From Nocardioides caeni (lineage in GTDB: Bacteria > Actinomycetota > Actinomycetes > Propionibacteriales > Nocardioidaceae), in NCBI RefSeq assembly GCF_004912195.1, contig NZ_STGW01000003.1, positions 186,001-250,000 of the forward strand: 64,000 bases of DNA, written 5' to 3'. The notes under the pieces are model-generated. The model did no database searches, was not told the origin of the DNA, and saw nothing but the letters and a program-made list of their open reading frames with translations. Of the stretch, positions 1-7,678 are shown piece after piece (the first letter of the stretch is position 1; every line of letters begins with the position of its first letter). Made by a program: the position numbers and the translations under genes.

Positions 1-136
1 GCCGTTCCCGCCGGAGCCGCTCGCCTGGACGGGGATACAGCTCACCCGCTGGGCTGCCGCCCGGGCCGACGCCACCGGCCGGCGCAACCTGTGGTTGCGC
101 ACCCTGGACCGCCTGGGCCTGGGCTTCGACTCCTGA
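1..136 (+). CDS. C-terminal end of an unidentified protein (5' end outside window)
   Basis: An open frame enters from the left edge in the second base position and stops at TGA 134-136, giving 44 residues that end in DRLGLGFDS. The composition (rich in Arg, Leu, Trp and Ala) and codon use are those of an ordinary gene of this genome. The tail loosely recalls the C-termini of some actinobacterial FAD-dependent oxidoreductases, but that is only an impression and no catalytic motif lies in the visible part. The product cannot be named from this fragment. Confidence 0.5.
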   Translation, partial: PFPPEPLAWTGIQLTRWAAARADATGRRNLWLRTLDRLGLGFDS

Positions 137-257
137 TCCCGGATCCAGACCGACCCTGGACGATCCTCCCGCGCATCCGATGGTTGCCTTCGCCAGCGCT
201 CTCGGCCTGCGTCGACTAGCGTCGCTTGCGTCGTTGCGTCGTGTGCAGGGGGAACTG

Positions 258-2054
258 ATGAAGATCGTCGCTCGACTGGTCGCCGTCGCGATGGTCGCCG
301 CAGTGCTGCTGGTCGGGTCGCCCGCCGAGGCGGCCACCCGTCCGACGGCCCCGCGGGCGGCGACGGCCACCGCGCTCAACCATGCCGTCAAGGTCGCCTG
401 GCTCAGGCCGTCACGCACCGGTGGCGCGTCGATCGACCGCTACGTCGTCCAGCGGTGGAACCCCAACACCCAGAAGTGGGGCACCGTCCGCACCCTCGGA
501 GCCCGCACGCTCGCCTGGACCAACACCGGTCTCCTCAACGGCACCACCTACTACTACCGCGTCCTGGCCCACAACCGCGTGGGCTGGAGCCCGGCCAGCC
601 GTCAGGTGGCGGCCACGCCTCGCGCCACGCCCGGCGGTGTACCCGGTCTGGAGGCCGACACCTGGGACTCCGAGCTGCGCGCACGCTGGGGCAATGCCGC
701 CGCCAACGGCGCCGCCATCGACCACTACGCCGCGCAGATCTCCACCGACGGCGCGACCTGGTCGGCCACCAGGAAGGTCACCACGCTCTCCGCCGCCTTC
801 GCCGGCCTGACCCCCGGCAGCCGCTACTGGCTCCGCGTGCGCGCCCACAACGCCGCGGGCTACGGCCCCTACGGAGGCGCCGGCCCCTACCGCGCCTACA
901 CCGTGCCCAACGCCGTCCAGGCGCTCACCGTGACCAGCGGCAACGGCGAGGCGGTCCTCGACTGGGATGCCCCCATCGCCGACGCCGCGGTTGGCCGGCC
1001 CGCCGCCACCACCTACCTGGTCGAGCGCAGCGACGACGACCGGGCCACCTGGAGTGAGGTCACCACGACGACGGCGCCGACGACGGCACTCACCGTCCCC
1101 GGACTGGTCAACGGCGAGAGCTACGACTTCCGCGTCAGCGCCCGGCCGGGCATCGCCAACATCGGCTACGGGCCCGCGACCGCCATCACCACGAGCCCGC
1201 CGGTCGGCACGCCTGCCGCGCCCGCGGGTGCGGCCCTGGCCTGGGACGAGGGGGACGGCCAGTACGTGCTCACCTGGTCCGCGCCCACCATCACCGGCGG
1301 CGCCCCGCTCGACCACTACGAGGTCACCACCGACCCGCTCGCCCCCGGGAACGAGCTGCCGGCCGGGCAGACCAGCCTCGCCGCCGTCGACGGGCTCACC
1401 GACCAGTTCGTCCGGGCCTGCAACACCCTCGGCCAGTGCAGCTCCTGGGCGAGCGCCGCTGCCCTCCCCGGACAGCCGTCCGCCCCCACGGTCACCCCTA
1501 CGATGGTCGGCCTCCAGTGGCAGGTCGCGCTCACCTGGAGCGCCCCGACCAACGGCGCCGCCGTGGCGTCGTACCGCATCGAGAGGCGCAGCGACGACGG
1601 GCCCTTCAGCCAGGTCGCCGTCGTCACCGACCTGTCGTACGTCGACACGACCGTCGCGCCCGAGACGGACTACCACTACCGGGTGGTCGCCGTCGGCACC
1701 GGCGGCAGCGGTCGCCCGTCGGGCGCACCACTGGCCTCGACCGGCGCGGCGCAGGACCTGACGGCCGACCCCGTCCTGCTCTCGGTGTCCGAGGGCGGGG
1801 AGACGACCTTCGACCTCGTGCTCGCGGTGGCGTCGACGACAGCGGTCGAGGTGGCCCTGTCCAGCTCCGACCCGACCGCGGCGGTCACGACGCTGGGCAC
1901 CGTGACGATCCCGGCAGGTCAGACCACGGCGAGCGTGACCGTGCAGGGGCTGACCGACGACAACGTCGACGACGACATCGCGATCGTCACCGCCACGGTC
2001 GGCGGCCTCTCGGTCGACGTCGCGGTGACCGTCACCGAGGTGGTCGCGCCCTGA
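258..2054 (+). CDS. Secreted fibronectin type III / Calx-beta repeat protein
   Basis: A 598-residue exported protein with no visible enzyme domain, so probably an extracellular adhesion or matrix-binding protein. The start at 258 is chosen because GGGGGAAC lies just upstream and the first 26 residues form a clean signal peptide (Lys and Arg, hydrophobic core, cleavage after AEA); an in-frame ATG at 180 would bury that signal. After the signal come about five fibronectin-III-like repeats (roughly 30-120, 125-213, 215-315, 320-405 and 410-495), each with the conserved Trp near its start and a Y-x-(Y/F)-R-V strand near its end. Residues about 500-598 look like a Calx-beta domain with an SVSEGG opening. 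There is no sortase motif and no C-terminal membrane anchor, so it is probably released or held non-covalently. A TAGCGT at 217-222 could be its -10, which would leave a short leader carrying the ribosome binding site. Confidence 0.85.
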   Translation: MKIVARLVAVAMVAAVLLVGSPAEAATRPTAPRAATATALNHAVKVAWLRPSRTGGASIDRYVVQRWNPNTQKWGTVRTLGARTLAWTNTGLLNGTTYYYRVLAHNRVGWSPASRQVAATPRATPGGVPGLEADTWDSELRARWGNAAANGAAIDHYAAQISTDGATWSATRKVTTLSAAFAGLTPGSRYWLRVRAHNAAGYGPYGGAGPYRAYTVPNAVQALTVTSGNGEAVLDWDAPIADAAVGRPAATTYLVERSDDDRATWSEVTTTTAPTTALTVPGLVNGESYDFRVSARPGIANIGYGPATAITTSPPVGTPAAPAGAALAWDEGDGQYVLTWSAPTITGGAPLDHYEVTTDPLAPGNELPAGQTSLAAVDGLTDQFVRACNTLGQCSSWASAAALPGQPSAPTVTPTMVGLQWQVALTWSAPTNGAAVASYRIERRSDDGPFSQVAVVTDLSYVDTTVAPETDYHYRVVAVGTGGSGRPSGAPLASTGAAQDLTADPVLLSVSEGGETTFDLVLAVASTTAVEVALSSSDPTAAVTTLGTVTIPAGQTTASVTVQGLTDDNVDDDIAIVTATVGGLSVDVAVTVTEVVAP

Positions 2055-2072
2055 CCCGGCGGACCGGGGCGG

Positions 2073-2495
2073 TCAGCCGCGCTTGACGGCCCGGACGAAG
2101 AGCTGCAGCAGCGTCACCGAGACGGTCTTGAGCGCGACGGCCTCGACCAGCGGGATCCGCTGGTCGGCGTTGAGCGTCCACTCGATCCGCGTGCCGCCGC
2201 CGACCGCGGTCAGGACGACCTCGCCGCTGTAGTCGCGGAAGGGCACGCCGCTGAGCGCGCGGTAGCCGAGCGCGTGGTCGGGCTCGAAGCGCACGATCTC
2301 CTCCACGATCGCCGGCGCCGGACCGGGCGCCTTGATCGAGCGCACGGCACCGACCCCGTTGGGCTCGTCGGCGCCCAGCTTGGCCATCGTCACCTTCATG
2401 CCGGGCCCCCAGGACGCCATCGCCTCGTGGTCGGCGAGCGCCGCCCAGACCTGGCTGACGGGAGCGGTGACGGTGGCAGTGGCGGTGGCGCGCAC
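2073..2495 (-). CDS. SRPBCC-family (polyketide cyclase/dehydrase-like) protein
   Basis: A 140-residue protein of the START/SRPBCC helix-grip fold, recognised from the N-terminal pattern of alternating Thr/Ala followed by V-x-A-P-V-x-Q-V-W-x-A-L-x-D-H-E and the central strands. Actinobacteria carry many such small proteins and they usually bind a hydrophobic ligand; the ligand here cannot be told. The GTG at 2495 is preferred over an upstream in-frame ATG at 2561 because GAAAGG sits at the right distance and the extra 22 residues do not look like part of the fold. It is convergent with the fibronectin gene, with an 18-bp gap and no obvious terminator. Confidence 0.75.
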   Translation of the reverse strand: MRATATATVTAPVSQVWAALADHEAMASWGPGMKVTMAKLGADEPNGVGAVRSIKAPGPAPAIVEEIVRFEPDHALGYRALSGVPFRDYSGEVVLTAVGGGTRIEWTLNADQRIPLVEAVALKTVSVTLLQLFVRAVKRG

Positions 2496-2584
2496 GGGCG
2501 GACCTTTCGTTCGGCGGCAGCGCCCCTGCGGGCGCGGGTCGGCGCCACCCTCCCACACCACCAGCGGCCGCGACCGCGGATGTG

Positions 2585-4327
2585 TCAGGCGCCACGCATG
2601 CGCGCGAGCCGCGCGCGCAGGGCCGGCACCCGGTCGGCGTTGGCCCGCAGGCCCACGTAGTCCTCGCCGTGGATCCAGAGCAGCGCGTCGTCGAGACGCC
2701 GCACGGCACCGGGCGGATAGCGGTAGCCCATCCGCTCACGGAGCAGGTCGGCATCCATGGCCCGGAGCGCGTCGGCGAGCTCGGCCAGCGACGTCACCCC
2801 CAGCTCGAGCACCAGCTCCGACATCCAGCGGTAGTGGTCCGTTCGCGACCAGCCGGCATCGGCATACTGGCCGGCGAGGAAGGCGGCCAGCTCCCGGGGG
2901 TCGATCCGTGGATCGCCGTCCTCGTCACGCGCGTCGGCGCCGGACATCCCCTCCTGGATCCGCTCACGGATGCTCGAGAACTCGCGGTCGGCGAGCTCGA
3001 GCAGACCGGCGGCGAGCGTGAAGCGCCGGTCGAAGTCGGGGACGTGCTCGACCGGGATCGTGCCCTTGTAGCGGATGTCGTGCTCGAACTCCGCCCACGC
3101 ATGCTGCAGGACGGTCCGGATCTGGATCTGCGCGACCCGGTCGCGGCCGGGGCCGCGGATCAGCAGGTGTCGGCTGGCGTAGCCGAAACGCCCCTCGCTC
3201 GCGGTCTCGCGGCCCAGGTCGCGGTCGTCCAGCACCTCGGCCTGGTCGGCCAGCAGCTCGACCACCGCCTGCACGTCGCTGTGCACGTAGGCGATGACCC
3301 GCACCCCCACCTGGTCGGTGATCTCGCGGAGCGGGTCGACATAGACGGGATGGCCCCCGGCGGTGCGGGCCGCCTTCGCCGCGAAGGAGGACAGCGACTT
3401 GGCTCGCCCGCTCACCGTCAGGTAGTTGATGCCGGCCTCGTCGAGGATGCCGGTGACGAGCTGGACGTAGTCGTCGGTCGCCGCCCGCACGACGGGCCAG
3501 CTGTCGGCGTACTCCCGGACGGCGGCGCCGATGTCGGGCGCGACCGGGGCCGCCGCCACCGGATCGCCGGCCCGGGCGCCGCGAGGCGTGGGCACCAGGT
3601 CGGTCGGCAGGCGCGGCGTGACGATGTAACCGGTCTCGAGGTCGCCGTAGACGACCGTGTCGGCCTGCCGACGGTCGGCGAAGAGGGCGATGTAGGCGCA
3701 CACGACGGCGTCGACCTGGTCCTCGACGACCCGCAGCTCGCTCTTGCGAGCCGCCTCCACGACGGCCGAGGTGAGGCCGCGCCAGGCCGGGCCGTCGACG
3801 TGCAGCGCCGGGTCGGCGCTGGCGAGGCCCTCCACCAGGCGCATCAGCACGAGCAGCTCGGCGCGGAGCCGGTCGAGGTCACGACCGGGCTTGTCCTTGT
3901 ACTTCAAGGTCCGGCCCAGCCGGAACAGCGCGACGGTCGCGGGGTGGGGATAGACCTCGATGCCGCGACGGGCGCGGCCCGAGCGCGGGTTGATGTCGAG
4001 CCCGAGGCGCGCGGCGAGGCGGGCGCCGCGCGGCTGGTCGCTGAACTCCCGCTTGCCGGTGTTGGAGGGATGCGCGCCCGCGTCGAAGCGGTGGAAGTCC
4101 TTGTTGAGCGCCTTCTCCGCCGGCCGGTTGCCGGTGGCGTTGCGCACGATCAACGGGGCGTCGATCGCGACCAGGCACGGACCTTCGACGTAGGGCGCCA
4201 GGGTCGCCTCGATCTCGTCGTCGGTCTGCACGGCGCTGACCGCCACCAGCCGGCCCGCGGCGTCGACGACGGCGAGCCCGGTGGGTCGGCGCTCACCCCA
4301 GGCGAGGTCCACCCCGACGTAGTGCAT
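2585..4327 (-). CDS. DUF429 (RNase H-fold) - RelA/SpoT synthetase-like fusion protein
   Basis: One uninterrupted 580-residue protein with two unrelated parts. Residues about 1-245 are a DUF429 domain, a predicted nuclease family of RNase H fold: Asp7 in GVDLAWG, Asp56 in AIDAPL and Asp205 in QVDAVVCAY are the likely metal ligands. Residues about 285-470 are a RelA/SpoT-type (p)ppGpp synthetase domain: R308-x-K310 with K318 in the nucleotide-binding segment, Asp338 in TDQVGVR, Tyr383 and His387 in GYASRH, then QIQIRT with HAWAEFEHDIRYK. The Glu that normally precedes IQIRT is Gln400 here, so synthesis activity is uncertain. A helical tail of about 110 residues follows. The ATG at 4327 is chosen because the DUF429 strand begins at once and TAGGGT lies 7 nt upstream. 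The arrangement resembles the RNase HII-synthetase fusion RelZ of Mycobacterium smegmatis. A role in nucleotide-alarmone metabolism is inference. Confidence 0.8.
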   Translation of the reverse strand: MHYVGVDLAWGERRPTGLAVVDAAGRLVAVSAVQTDDEIEATLAPYVEGPCLVAIDAPLIVRNATGNRPAEKALNKDFHRFDAGAHPSNTGKREFSDQPRGARLAARLGLDINPRSGRARRGIEVYPHPATVALFRLGRTLKYKDKPGRDLDRLRAELLVLMRLVEGLASADPALHVDGPAWRGLTSAVVEAARKSELRVVEDQVDAVVCAYIALFADRRQADTVVYGDLETGYIVTPRLPTDLVPTPRGARAGDPVAAAPVAPDIGAAVREYADSWPVVRAATDDYVQLVTGILDEAGINYLTVSGRAKSLSSFAAKAARTAGGHPVYVDPLREITDQVGVRVIAYVHSDVQAVVELLADQAEVLDDRDLGRETASEGRFGYASRHLLIRGPGRDRVAQIQIRTVLQHAWAEFEHDIRYKGTIPVEHVPDFDRRFTLAAGLLELADREFSSIRERIQEGMSGADARDEDGDPRIDPRELAAFLAGQYADAGWSRTDHYRWMSELVLELGVTSLAELADALRAMDADLLRERMGYRYPPGAVRRLDDALLWIHGEDYVGLRANADRVPALRARLARMRGA

Positions 4328-4367
4328 GCAGGCGACCCTAGTGCGACGAGTCGGCCATGATGGCCGG

Positions 4368-5882
4368 GTGACCGACGACGCGCCCGCCGAGGGCCTGCTG
4401 GAGCTGCTCGCCCGCCGCCACCTCACCACCGACGCCGCCCGGCCGGACAAGGTCGACCGCTGGCACGCGAAGGGCCGGCGCACGGCGCGGGAGAACATCG
4501 CCGACCTCGTCGACCCGGGCTCGCTGGTCGAATACGGCCGCTTCGTCACCGCCGCCCAGGAGTCGCGGCGCGACCTGGCCGACCTGGTCGTCGAGACCCC
4601 GGCCGACGGCATCATCGGCGGTACGGCGACCGTGGCCGGCCGCCCGGTGGCGGTGCTGTCCTACGACTACCTGGTGATGGCTGGCACCCAGGGCATGCGC
4701 GGTCACCGCAAGTCGGACCGCCTCATCGAGCTGGCCGGACGGATGGGACTGCCGACGGTCTTCTTCACCGAGGGCGGTGGCGGACGCCCCGGCGACACCG
4801 ACATCCCGCTCGTCTCGGCGCTCGACGTCGGGTCGTTCGCGCTGTGGGGCGAGCTGCAGGGCGTCGCCCCGAGGATCGCGATCGTGTCGGGGCGCTGCTT
4901 CGCCGGCAACGCCGTGATCGCCGGTTGTGCGGACCTGCGGATCGCGACACCGGACGCCAACCTCGGCATGGCGGGACCGGCGATGATCGCCGGCGGCGGG
5001 CTCGGCCAGTTCGCCCCCGAGGAGATCGGGCCGGTCGAGGTCCAGTCGGCCAACGGCGTGCTCGACGTCGTCGTCGACGACGAGGCGGCCGCCGTGGCCG
5101 TGGCCCGGGAGGTGCTGGGGCTGCTCGACGGGCCGGTCGACTCGACGGGCCCCACTGACCCGGCCGCGCTGCGCGACCTGATGCCGGCCAACGAGCGGGA
5201 GGCCTTCGACGTCCGCCCGGTCGTCGAGGCGCTGGCCGACCCGGACACCGTGCTGTGGCTGCGCGAGGCCTTCGCGCCGGAGCTGGTCACCGCCTTCGCG
5301 CGGATCCACGGCCTGCCTGTCGGTGTCCTCGCCAACCAGTCCACCCACATGGGCGGGGCGCTGACCACCGGCGCCTCGACCAAGGCCGCCGACTTCCTCG
5401 ACCTCTGCGAGCGCTGGCGTCTGCCCGTCGTGTCGCTGGTCGACACCCCGGGCTTCATGGTCGGCCCGGACGCCGAGGAGACCGGACTGGTGCGCGAGGC
5501 CTCCCGGATGGTCACCGCAGGCGCGCGTCTCACCGTCCCGCTGGTCGGGGTCGTGCTGCGCCGCGGCTATGGTCTGGGCGCCCAGGCGATGCTCGGCGGC
5601 AGCACGCACCGGCCACACCTGACGATCGCGTGGCCGGACGCCCACCTCGGCGCGATGGGGCTGGAGGGCGCCGTACGCCTGGCGATGGCGCACGAGCTCG
5701 CGGCACTCGACGCGGAGGAGCGGGAGCGCGTGGTGGCCGAGAACACCGCCCTCCTGCGCCGTCAGGCCAGCGCGCTCAACGTCGCCCGGGTCTTCGAGAT
5801 CGACGACGTCGTCGACCCCGCCGAGACCCCGACCGTCATCGCGGCGACACTGCGGGCGGCTCGTCAGCCCCAGAGGGCATAG
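4368..5882 (+). CDS. Acyl-CoA carboxylase carboxyltransferase (beta) subunit
   Basis: A 504-residue carboxyltransferase of the propionyl/methylcrotonyl-CoA carboxylase beta family. It would move carboxyl from carboxybiotin to an acyl-CoA, acting with a biotin-carrying alpha subunit that is not in this window. Both crotonase-like halves are present. The first has an FTEGGGGRPGD loop and a GRCFAGNA segment; the second has NQSTHMGGALT, the VDTPGFMVG loop and a GYGLGAQAM glycine-rich oxyanion segment. GTG 4368 is chosen because coding begins sharply there and CATGAT lies 6 nt upstream, the local leaderless pattern; an ATG at 4326 overlaps the divergent DUF429 start and adds a non-conserved leader. 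The 3' end overlaps the convergent vapC by 19 bp. The substrate cannot be told from sequence alone. Confidence 0.85.
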   Translation: MTDDAPAEGLLELLARRHLTTDAARPDKVDRWHAKGRRTARENIADLVDPGSLVEYGRFVTAAQESRRDLADLVVETPADGIIGGTATVAGRPVAVLSYDYLVMAGTQGMRGHRKSDRLIELAGRMGLPTVFFTEGGGGRPGDTDIPLVSALDVGSFALWGELQGVAPRIAIVSGRCFAGNAVIAGCADLRIATPDANLGMAGPAMIAGGGLGQFAPEEIGPVEVQSANGVLDVVVDDEAAAVAVAREVLGLLDGPVDSTGPTDPAALRDLMPANEREAFDVRPVVEALADPDTVLWLREAFAPELVTAFARIHGLPVGVLANQSTHMGGALTTGASTKAADFLDLCERWRLPVVSLVDTPGFMVGPDAEETGLVREASRMVTAGARLTVPLVGVVLRRGYGLGAQAMLGGSTHRPHLTIAWPDAHLGAMGLEGAVRLAMAHELAALDAEERERVVAENTALLRRQASALNVARVFEIDDVVDPAETPTVIAATLRAARQPQRA

Positions 5883-6253
5883 CCGCGCAGTGCCTCGCGA
5901 ATCATGGCGTCCTTCGTGGCCAGGACGCCGAATCCAGCCAGGGCCTGCGCCGCGATGACCCGGTCGAAGGGATCGCGGGTCCATCGTTGCTCGGCCGCGG
6001 TTCGCGTCACCAGCGCGAACGGTGTCGTGTCGTCGGTCAGTCCGATCGATCGCTCGAGCTCGTCGAGGATCCGGGCAGCGGGTACGGCGATCCGGCCGAC
6101 TTCGTGGAGATAGGTGAGCTCGAGGCGGACCATGGGCGAGATGCGCAGGTCGTCGGTCTCCAGACGATCCAGCACCGGTCCCGCAACGAGGTGCCGCTGA
6201 TCGGCGAAGAGCCAGATCACCACATGCGTGTCCAGGTGCAGCGGTGCGGTCAT
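5864..6253 (-). CDS. vapC: VapC-like PIN-domain toxin (module downstream of Wadjet)
   Basis: A 129-residue PIN-domain protein, the toxin half of a type II toxin-antitoxin pair; VapC toxins are Mg2+-dependent endoribonucleases. The acidic residues expected for PIN catalysis are visible: Asp8 in HLDTHVVIWL, a Glu in RLELTYL, Asp93 in DPFDRVIAAQA and a late Asp in LATKDAMI. The start at 6253 is chosen because its ATG overlaps the antitoxin stop as ATGA, the usual translational coupling of such pairs. The gene lies directly after the Wadjet operon on the same strand, behind its antitoxin. Its 3' end overlaps the convergent carboxyltransferase gene by 19 bp. Confidence 0.85.
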   Translation of the reverse strand: MTAPLHLDTHVVIWLFADQRHLVAGPVLDRLETDDLRISPMVRLELTYLHEVGRIAVPAARILDELERSIGLTDDTTPFALVTRTAAEQRWTRDPFDRVIAAQALAGFGVLATKDAMIREALRGYALWG

Positions 6254-6498
6254 GGATGCAGCGCCCGCGCGGGATCCCACTCCGACGACCAGTCGACGCT
6301 GACGAGGTCCTCCGGATCCCCGACGATCACCGAGGCATCGGTCCGGATCTGGTCGAGACGGCTGACCGGCTGATCGGGAACGACGCGCAGCAGCCGGCCC
6401 TTGCGCAGGATCTCGAGTGGACGACCGGTCTCCAGCACGCCGTCGAGGAGCCGATAGAGATCCTGCCGGAGCTGCGACGGGGACACGGGATCGCTCAT
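6250..6498 (-). CDS. Antitoxin of the first VapC module (Phd/YefM-like)
   Basis: An 82-residue acidic protein immediately before and overlapping vapC by 4 bp. The N-terminal half (SQLRQDLYRLLDGVLETGRPLEILRKG, quoted in outline only) has the layout of a Phd/YefM antitoxin: a short DNA-binding head followed by a strand with Arg-Lys-Gly. The acidic C-terminal half would wrap the toxin. ATG 6498 is chosen because TACGGT lies exactly 6 nt upstream, suggesting a leaderless transcript of its own, and the longer open frame upstream runs across the end of jetD. An 11-bp perfect inverted repeat just upstream is a natural autoregulatory operator. Confidence 0.75.
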   Translation of the reverse strand: MSDPVSPSQLRQDLYRLLDGVLETGRPLEILRKGRLLRVVPDQPVSRLDQIRTDASVIVGDPEDLVSVDWSSEWDPARALHP

Positions 6499-6504
6499 GC
6501 CTCT

Positions 6505-6510
6505 ACCGTA
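6505..6510 (-). promoter_or_regulatory. -10 hexamer of the antitoxin/vapC module
   Basis: TACGGT on the minus strand, 6 nt before the antitoxin ATG. This placement puts transcription start at or next to the A of the start codon. The module therefore probably has its own promoter as well as any read-through from jetD. Confidence 0.55.
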
Positions 6511-6516
6511 TGACGT

Positions 6517-6543
6517 ACGTACGGGATGTTCAATCCCGTACGT
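6517..6543. promoter_or_regulatory. 11-bp perfect inverted repeat over the jetD stop codon
   Basis: ACGTACGGGAT at 6517-6527 is mirrored at 6533-6543 around a 5-nt spacer, and the jetD TGA lies inside it at 6530-6532. It sits about 20 to 45 nt upstream of the antitoxin start, covering the -35 region. It is most likely the antitoxin operator. As RNA it would also form a hairpin at the end of the jet operon, so it could be a terminator or processing site. Confidence 0.6.
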
Positions 6544-7678
6544 CCAGCGCCTGACCGGCCACGTCCAGCGGGATCCGCTCCTGCTCGATGCGCCGGTGTC
6601 CGGGCCACTCGGGCGAGCAGAGGGCTTCATAGAGCTCACGCTCCCCCGGTTCGAGGTCGATCGCGCGGGCCGGCCGTGGCCCGAGCGGCGTGTCGTTGTG
6701 GTTGTGGTCGACGCCGAAGCGCTGCCAGCGTCGGTAGGCGGTCATGTCCATGAACATCGAGCGGACGGGGAGGCCCGCCGCCCGGAACGATGCCAGGATC
6801 TCGAGCCCCTTGGCGTCCATGTCACCCCAGTAGACGACGTCGGGGCAGGCGCGCACCCACCCCAGCGAGGGGATCGCTCCCGGCCCGTTGCCGTCGCCCT
6901 CGATCGCGATGCCCCCGGGGACCCGCGGGAACTGCTGCGCGGTGTCGCGGTTCTCCGAGATGAGCACGAGGCGGGGCTGGTAGGCGACGACGTCCACGTC
7001 GCCCATCGTGGCGACGTCGTGGCGCCGCCCGCCGGAGTCGAGATGGGTCGGGTCGAGGTAGGTGAGGTGCACCCGCGAGGGCCGGCCCGGCTCGAGGTCG
7101 AGGGACGCCGGACCGGCGAGGCGTCGTACGACGCCGCCGTGGTGGCCGAGCCACTTGGTGCCCATGCCCTCGACCGGCACCTGGCGAGCGGTCAGTCCGG
7201 CCGGGTGCGGATCGGCGAACCACCGGGCGGCACGGACGACCAGGTCGAAGTTCACGTCGGAGAGCTCGCGGGTGGCGCGCAGGATGCCCGCCGGATCCGG
7301 GTGGTGCGGGAAGTCGTCGGCCAGCCGCGTCGCGCGTGAACGTCCCTGCGCCAGTCGCGCCGGCCAACCGTCCTGCAGCAGGCGTGCCGCGGTGTCGATG
7401 TCGGCCACCCTCAACACGGAGGGCAGCGGCTGCTCGCTGCGGTGCAGCCGTGCGTCACGCCACTCCAGGTCGACGCCTGGCCCTGACGACTCCGCCCAGT
7501 GCAGCCACGCCGTCCTGACCGGGTGCACCTGGTCCCAGACCTCGGCGAGTCGCTGCCCGGTCAGCCCGGACGAGCCGAGTCGGATGTCGGTCGCCCACGC
7601 CGCGCCCGTGACGACCTGGCTCCACGTCTTCTCCAGACGCCGGGCCAGCTCGGCGAGCGCGTCGGCCGGAGCCTTCAC
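6530..7678 (-). CDS. jetD: Wadjet nuclease subunit JetD
   Basis: A 382-residue protein, last gene of the Wadjet operon. In Wadjet, JetD is the TOPRIM-type nuclease that cuts small circular DNA once the JetABC motor has extruded it. The N-terminal half matches DUF3322 and the C-terminal half DUF2220, a TOPRIM fold. Glu242 in LVLISENRD and Asp286 and Asp288 in VVYWGDMDAKG are the expected metal-binding residues. The length fits the family (about 380-400). The GTG start at 7678 overlaps the jetC stop in a GTGA arrangement, so translation is coupled; upstream in-frame ATGs would run far into jetC and are rejected. The nuclease centre looks intact. Confidence 0.9.
   Translation of the reverse strand: MKAPADALAELARRLEKTWSQVVTGAAWATDIRLGSSGLTGQRLAEVWDQVHPVRTAWLHWAESSGPGVDLEWRDARLHRSEQPLPSVLRVADIDTAARLLQDGWPARLAQGRSRATRLADDFPHHPDPAGILRATRELSDVNFDLVVRAARWFADPHPAGLTARQVPVEGMGTKWLGHHGGVVRRLAGPASLDLEPGRPSRVHLTYLDPTHLDSGGRRHDVATMGDVDVVAYQPRLVLISENRDTAQQFPRVPGGIAIEGDGNGPGAIPSLGWVRACPDVVYWGDMDAKGLEILASFRAAGLPVRSMFMDMTAYRRWQRFGVDHNHNDTPLGPRPARAIDLEPGERELYEALCSPEWPGHRRIEQERIPLDVAGQALDVRD

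Noticed and set aside
4326-4367. ATG 4326 as the start of the carboxyltransferase gene
   Set aside because: It overlaps the start codon of the divergent DUF429 fusion gene and adds 14 non-conserved residues; GTG 4368 fits both the family and the promoter pattern.
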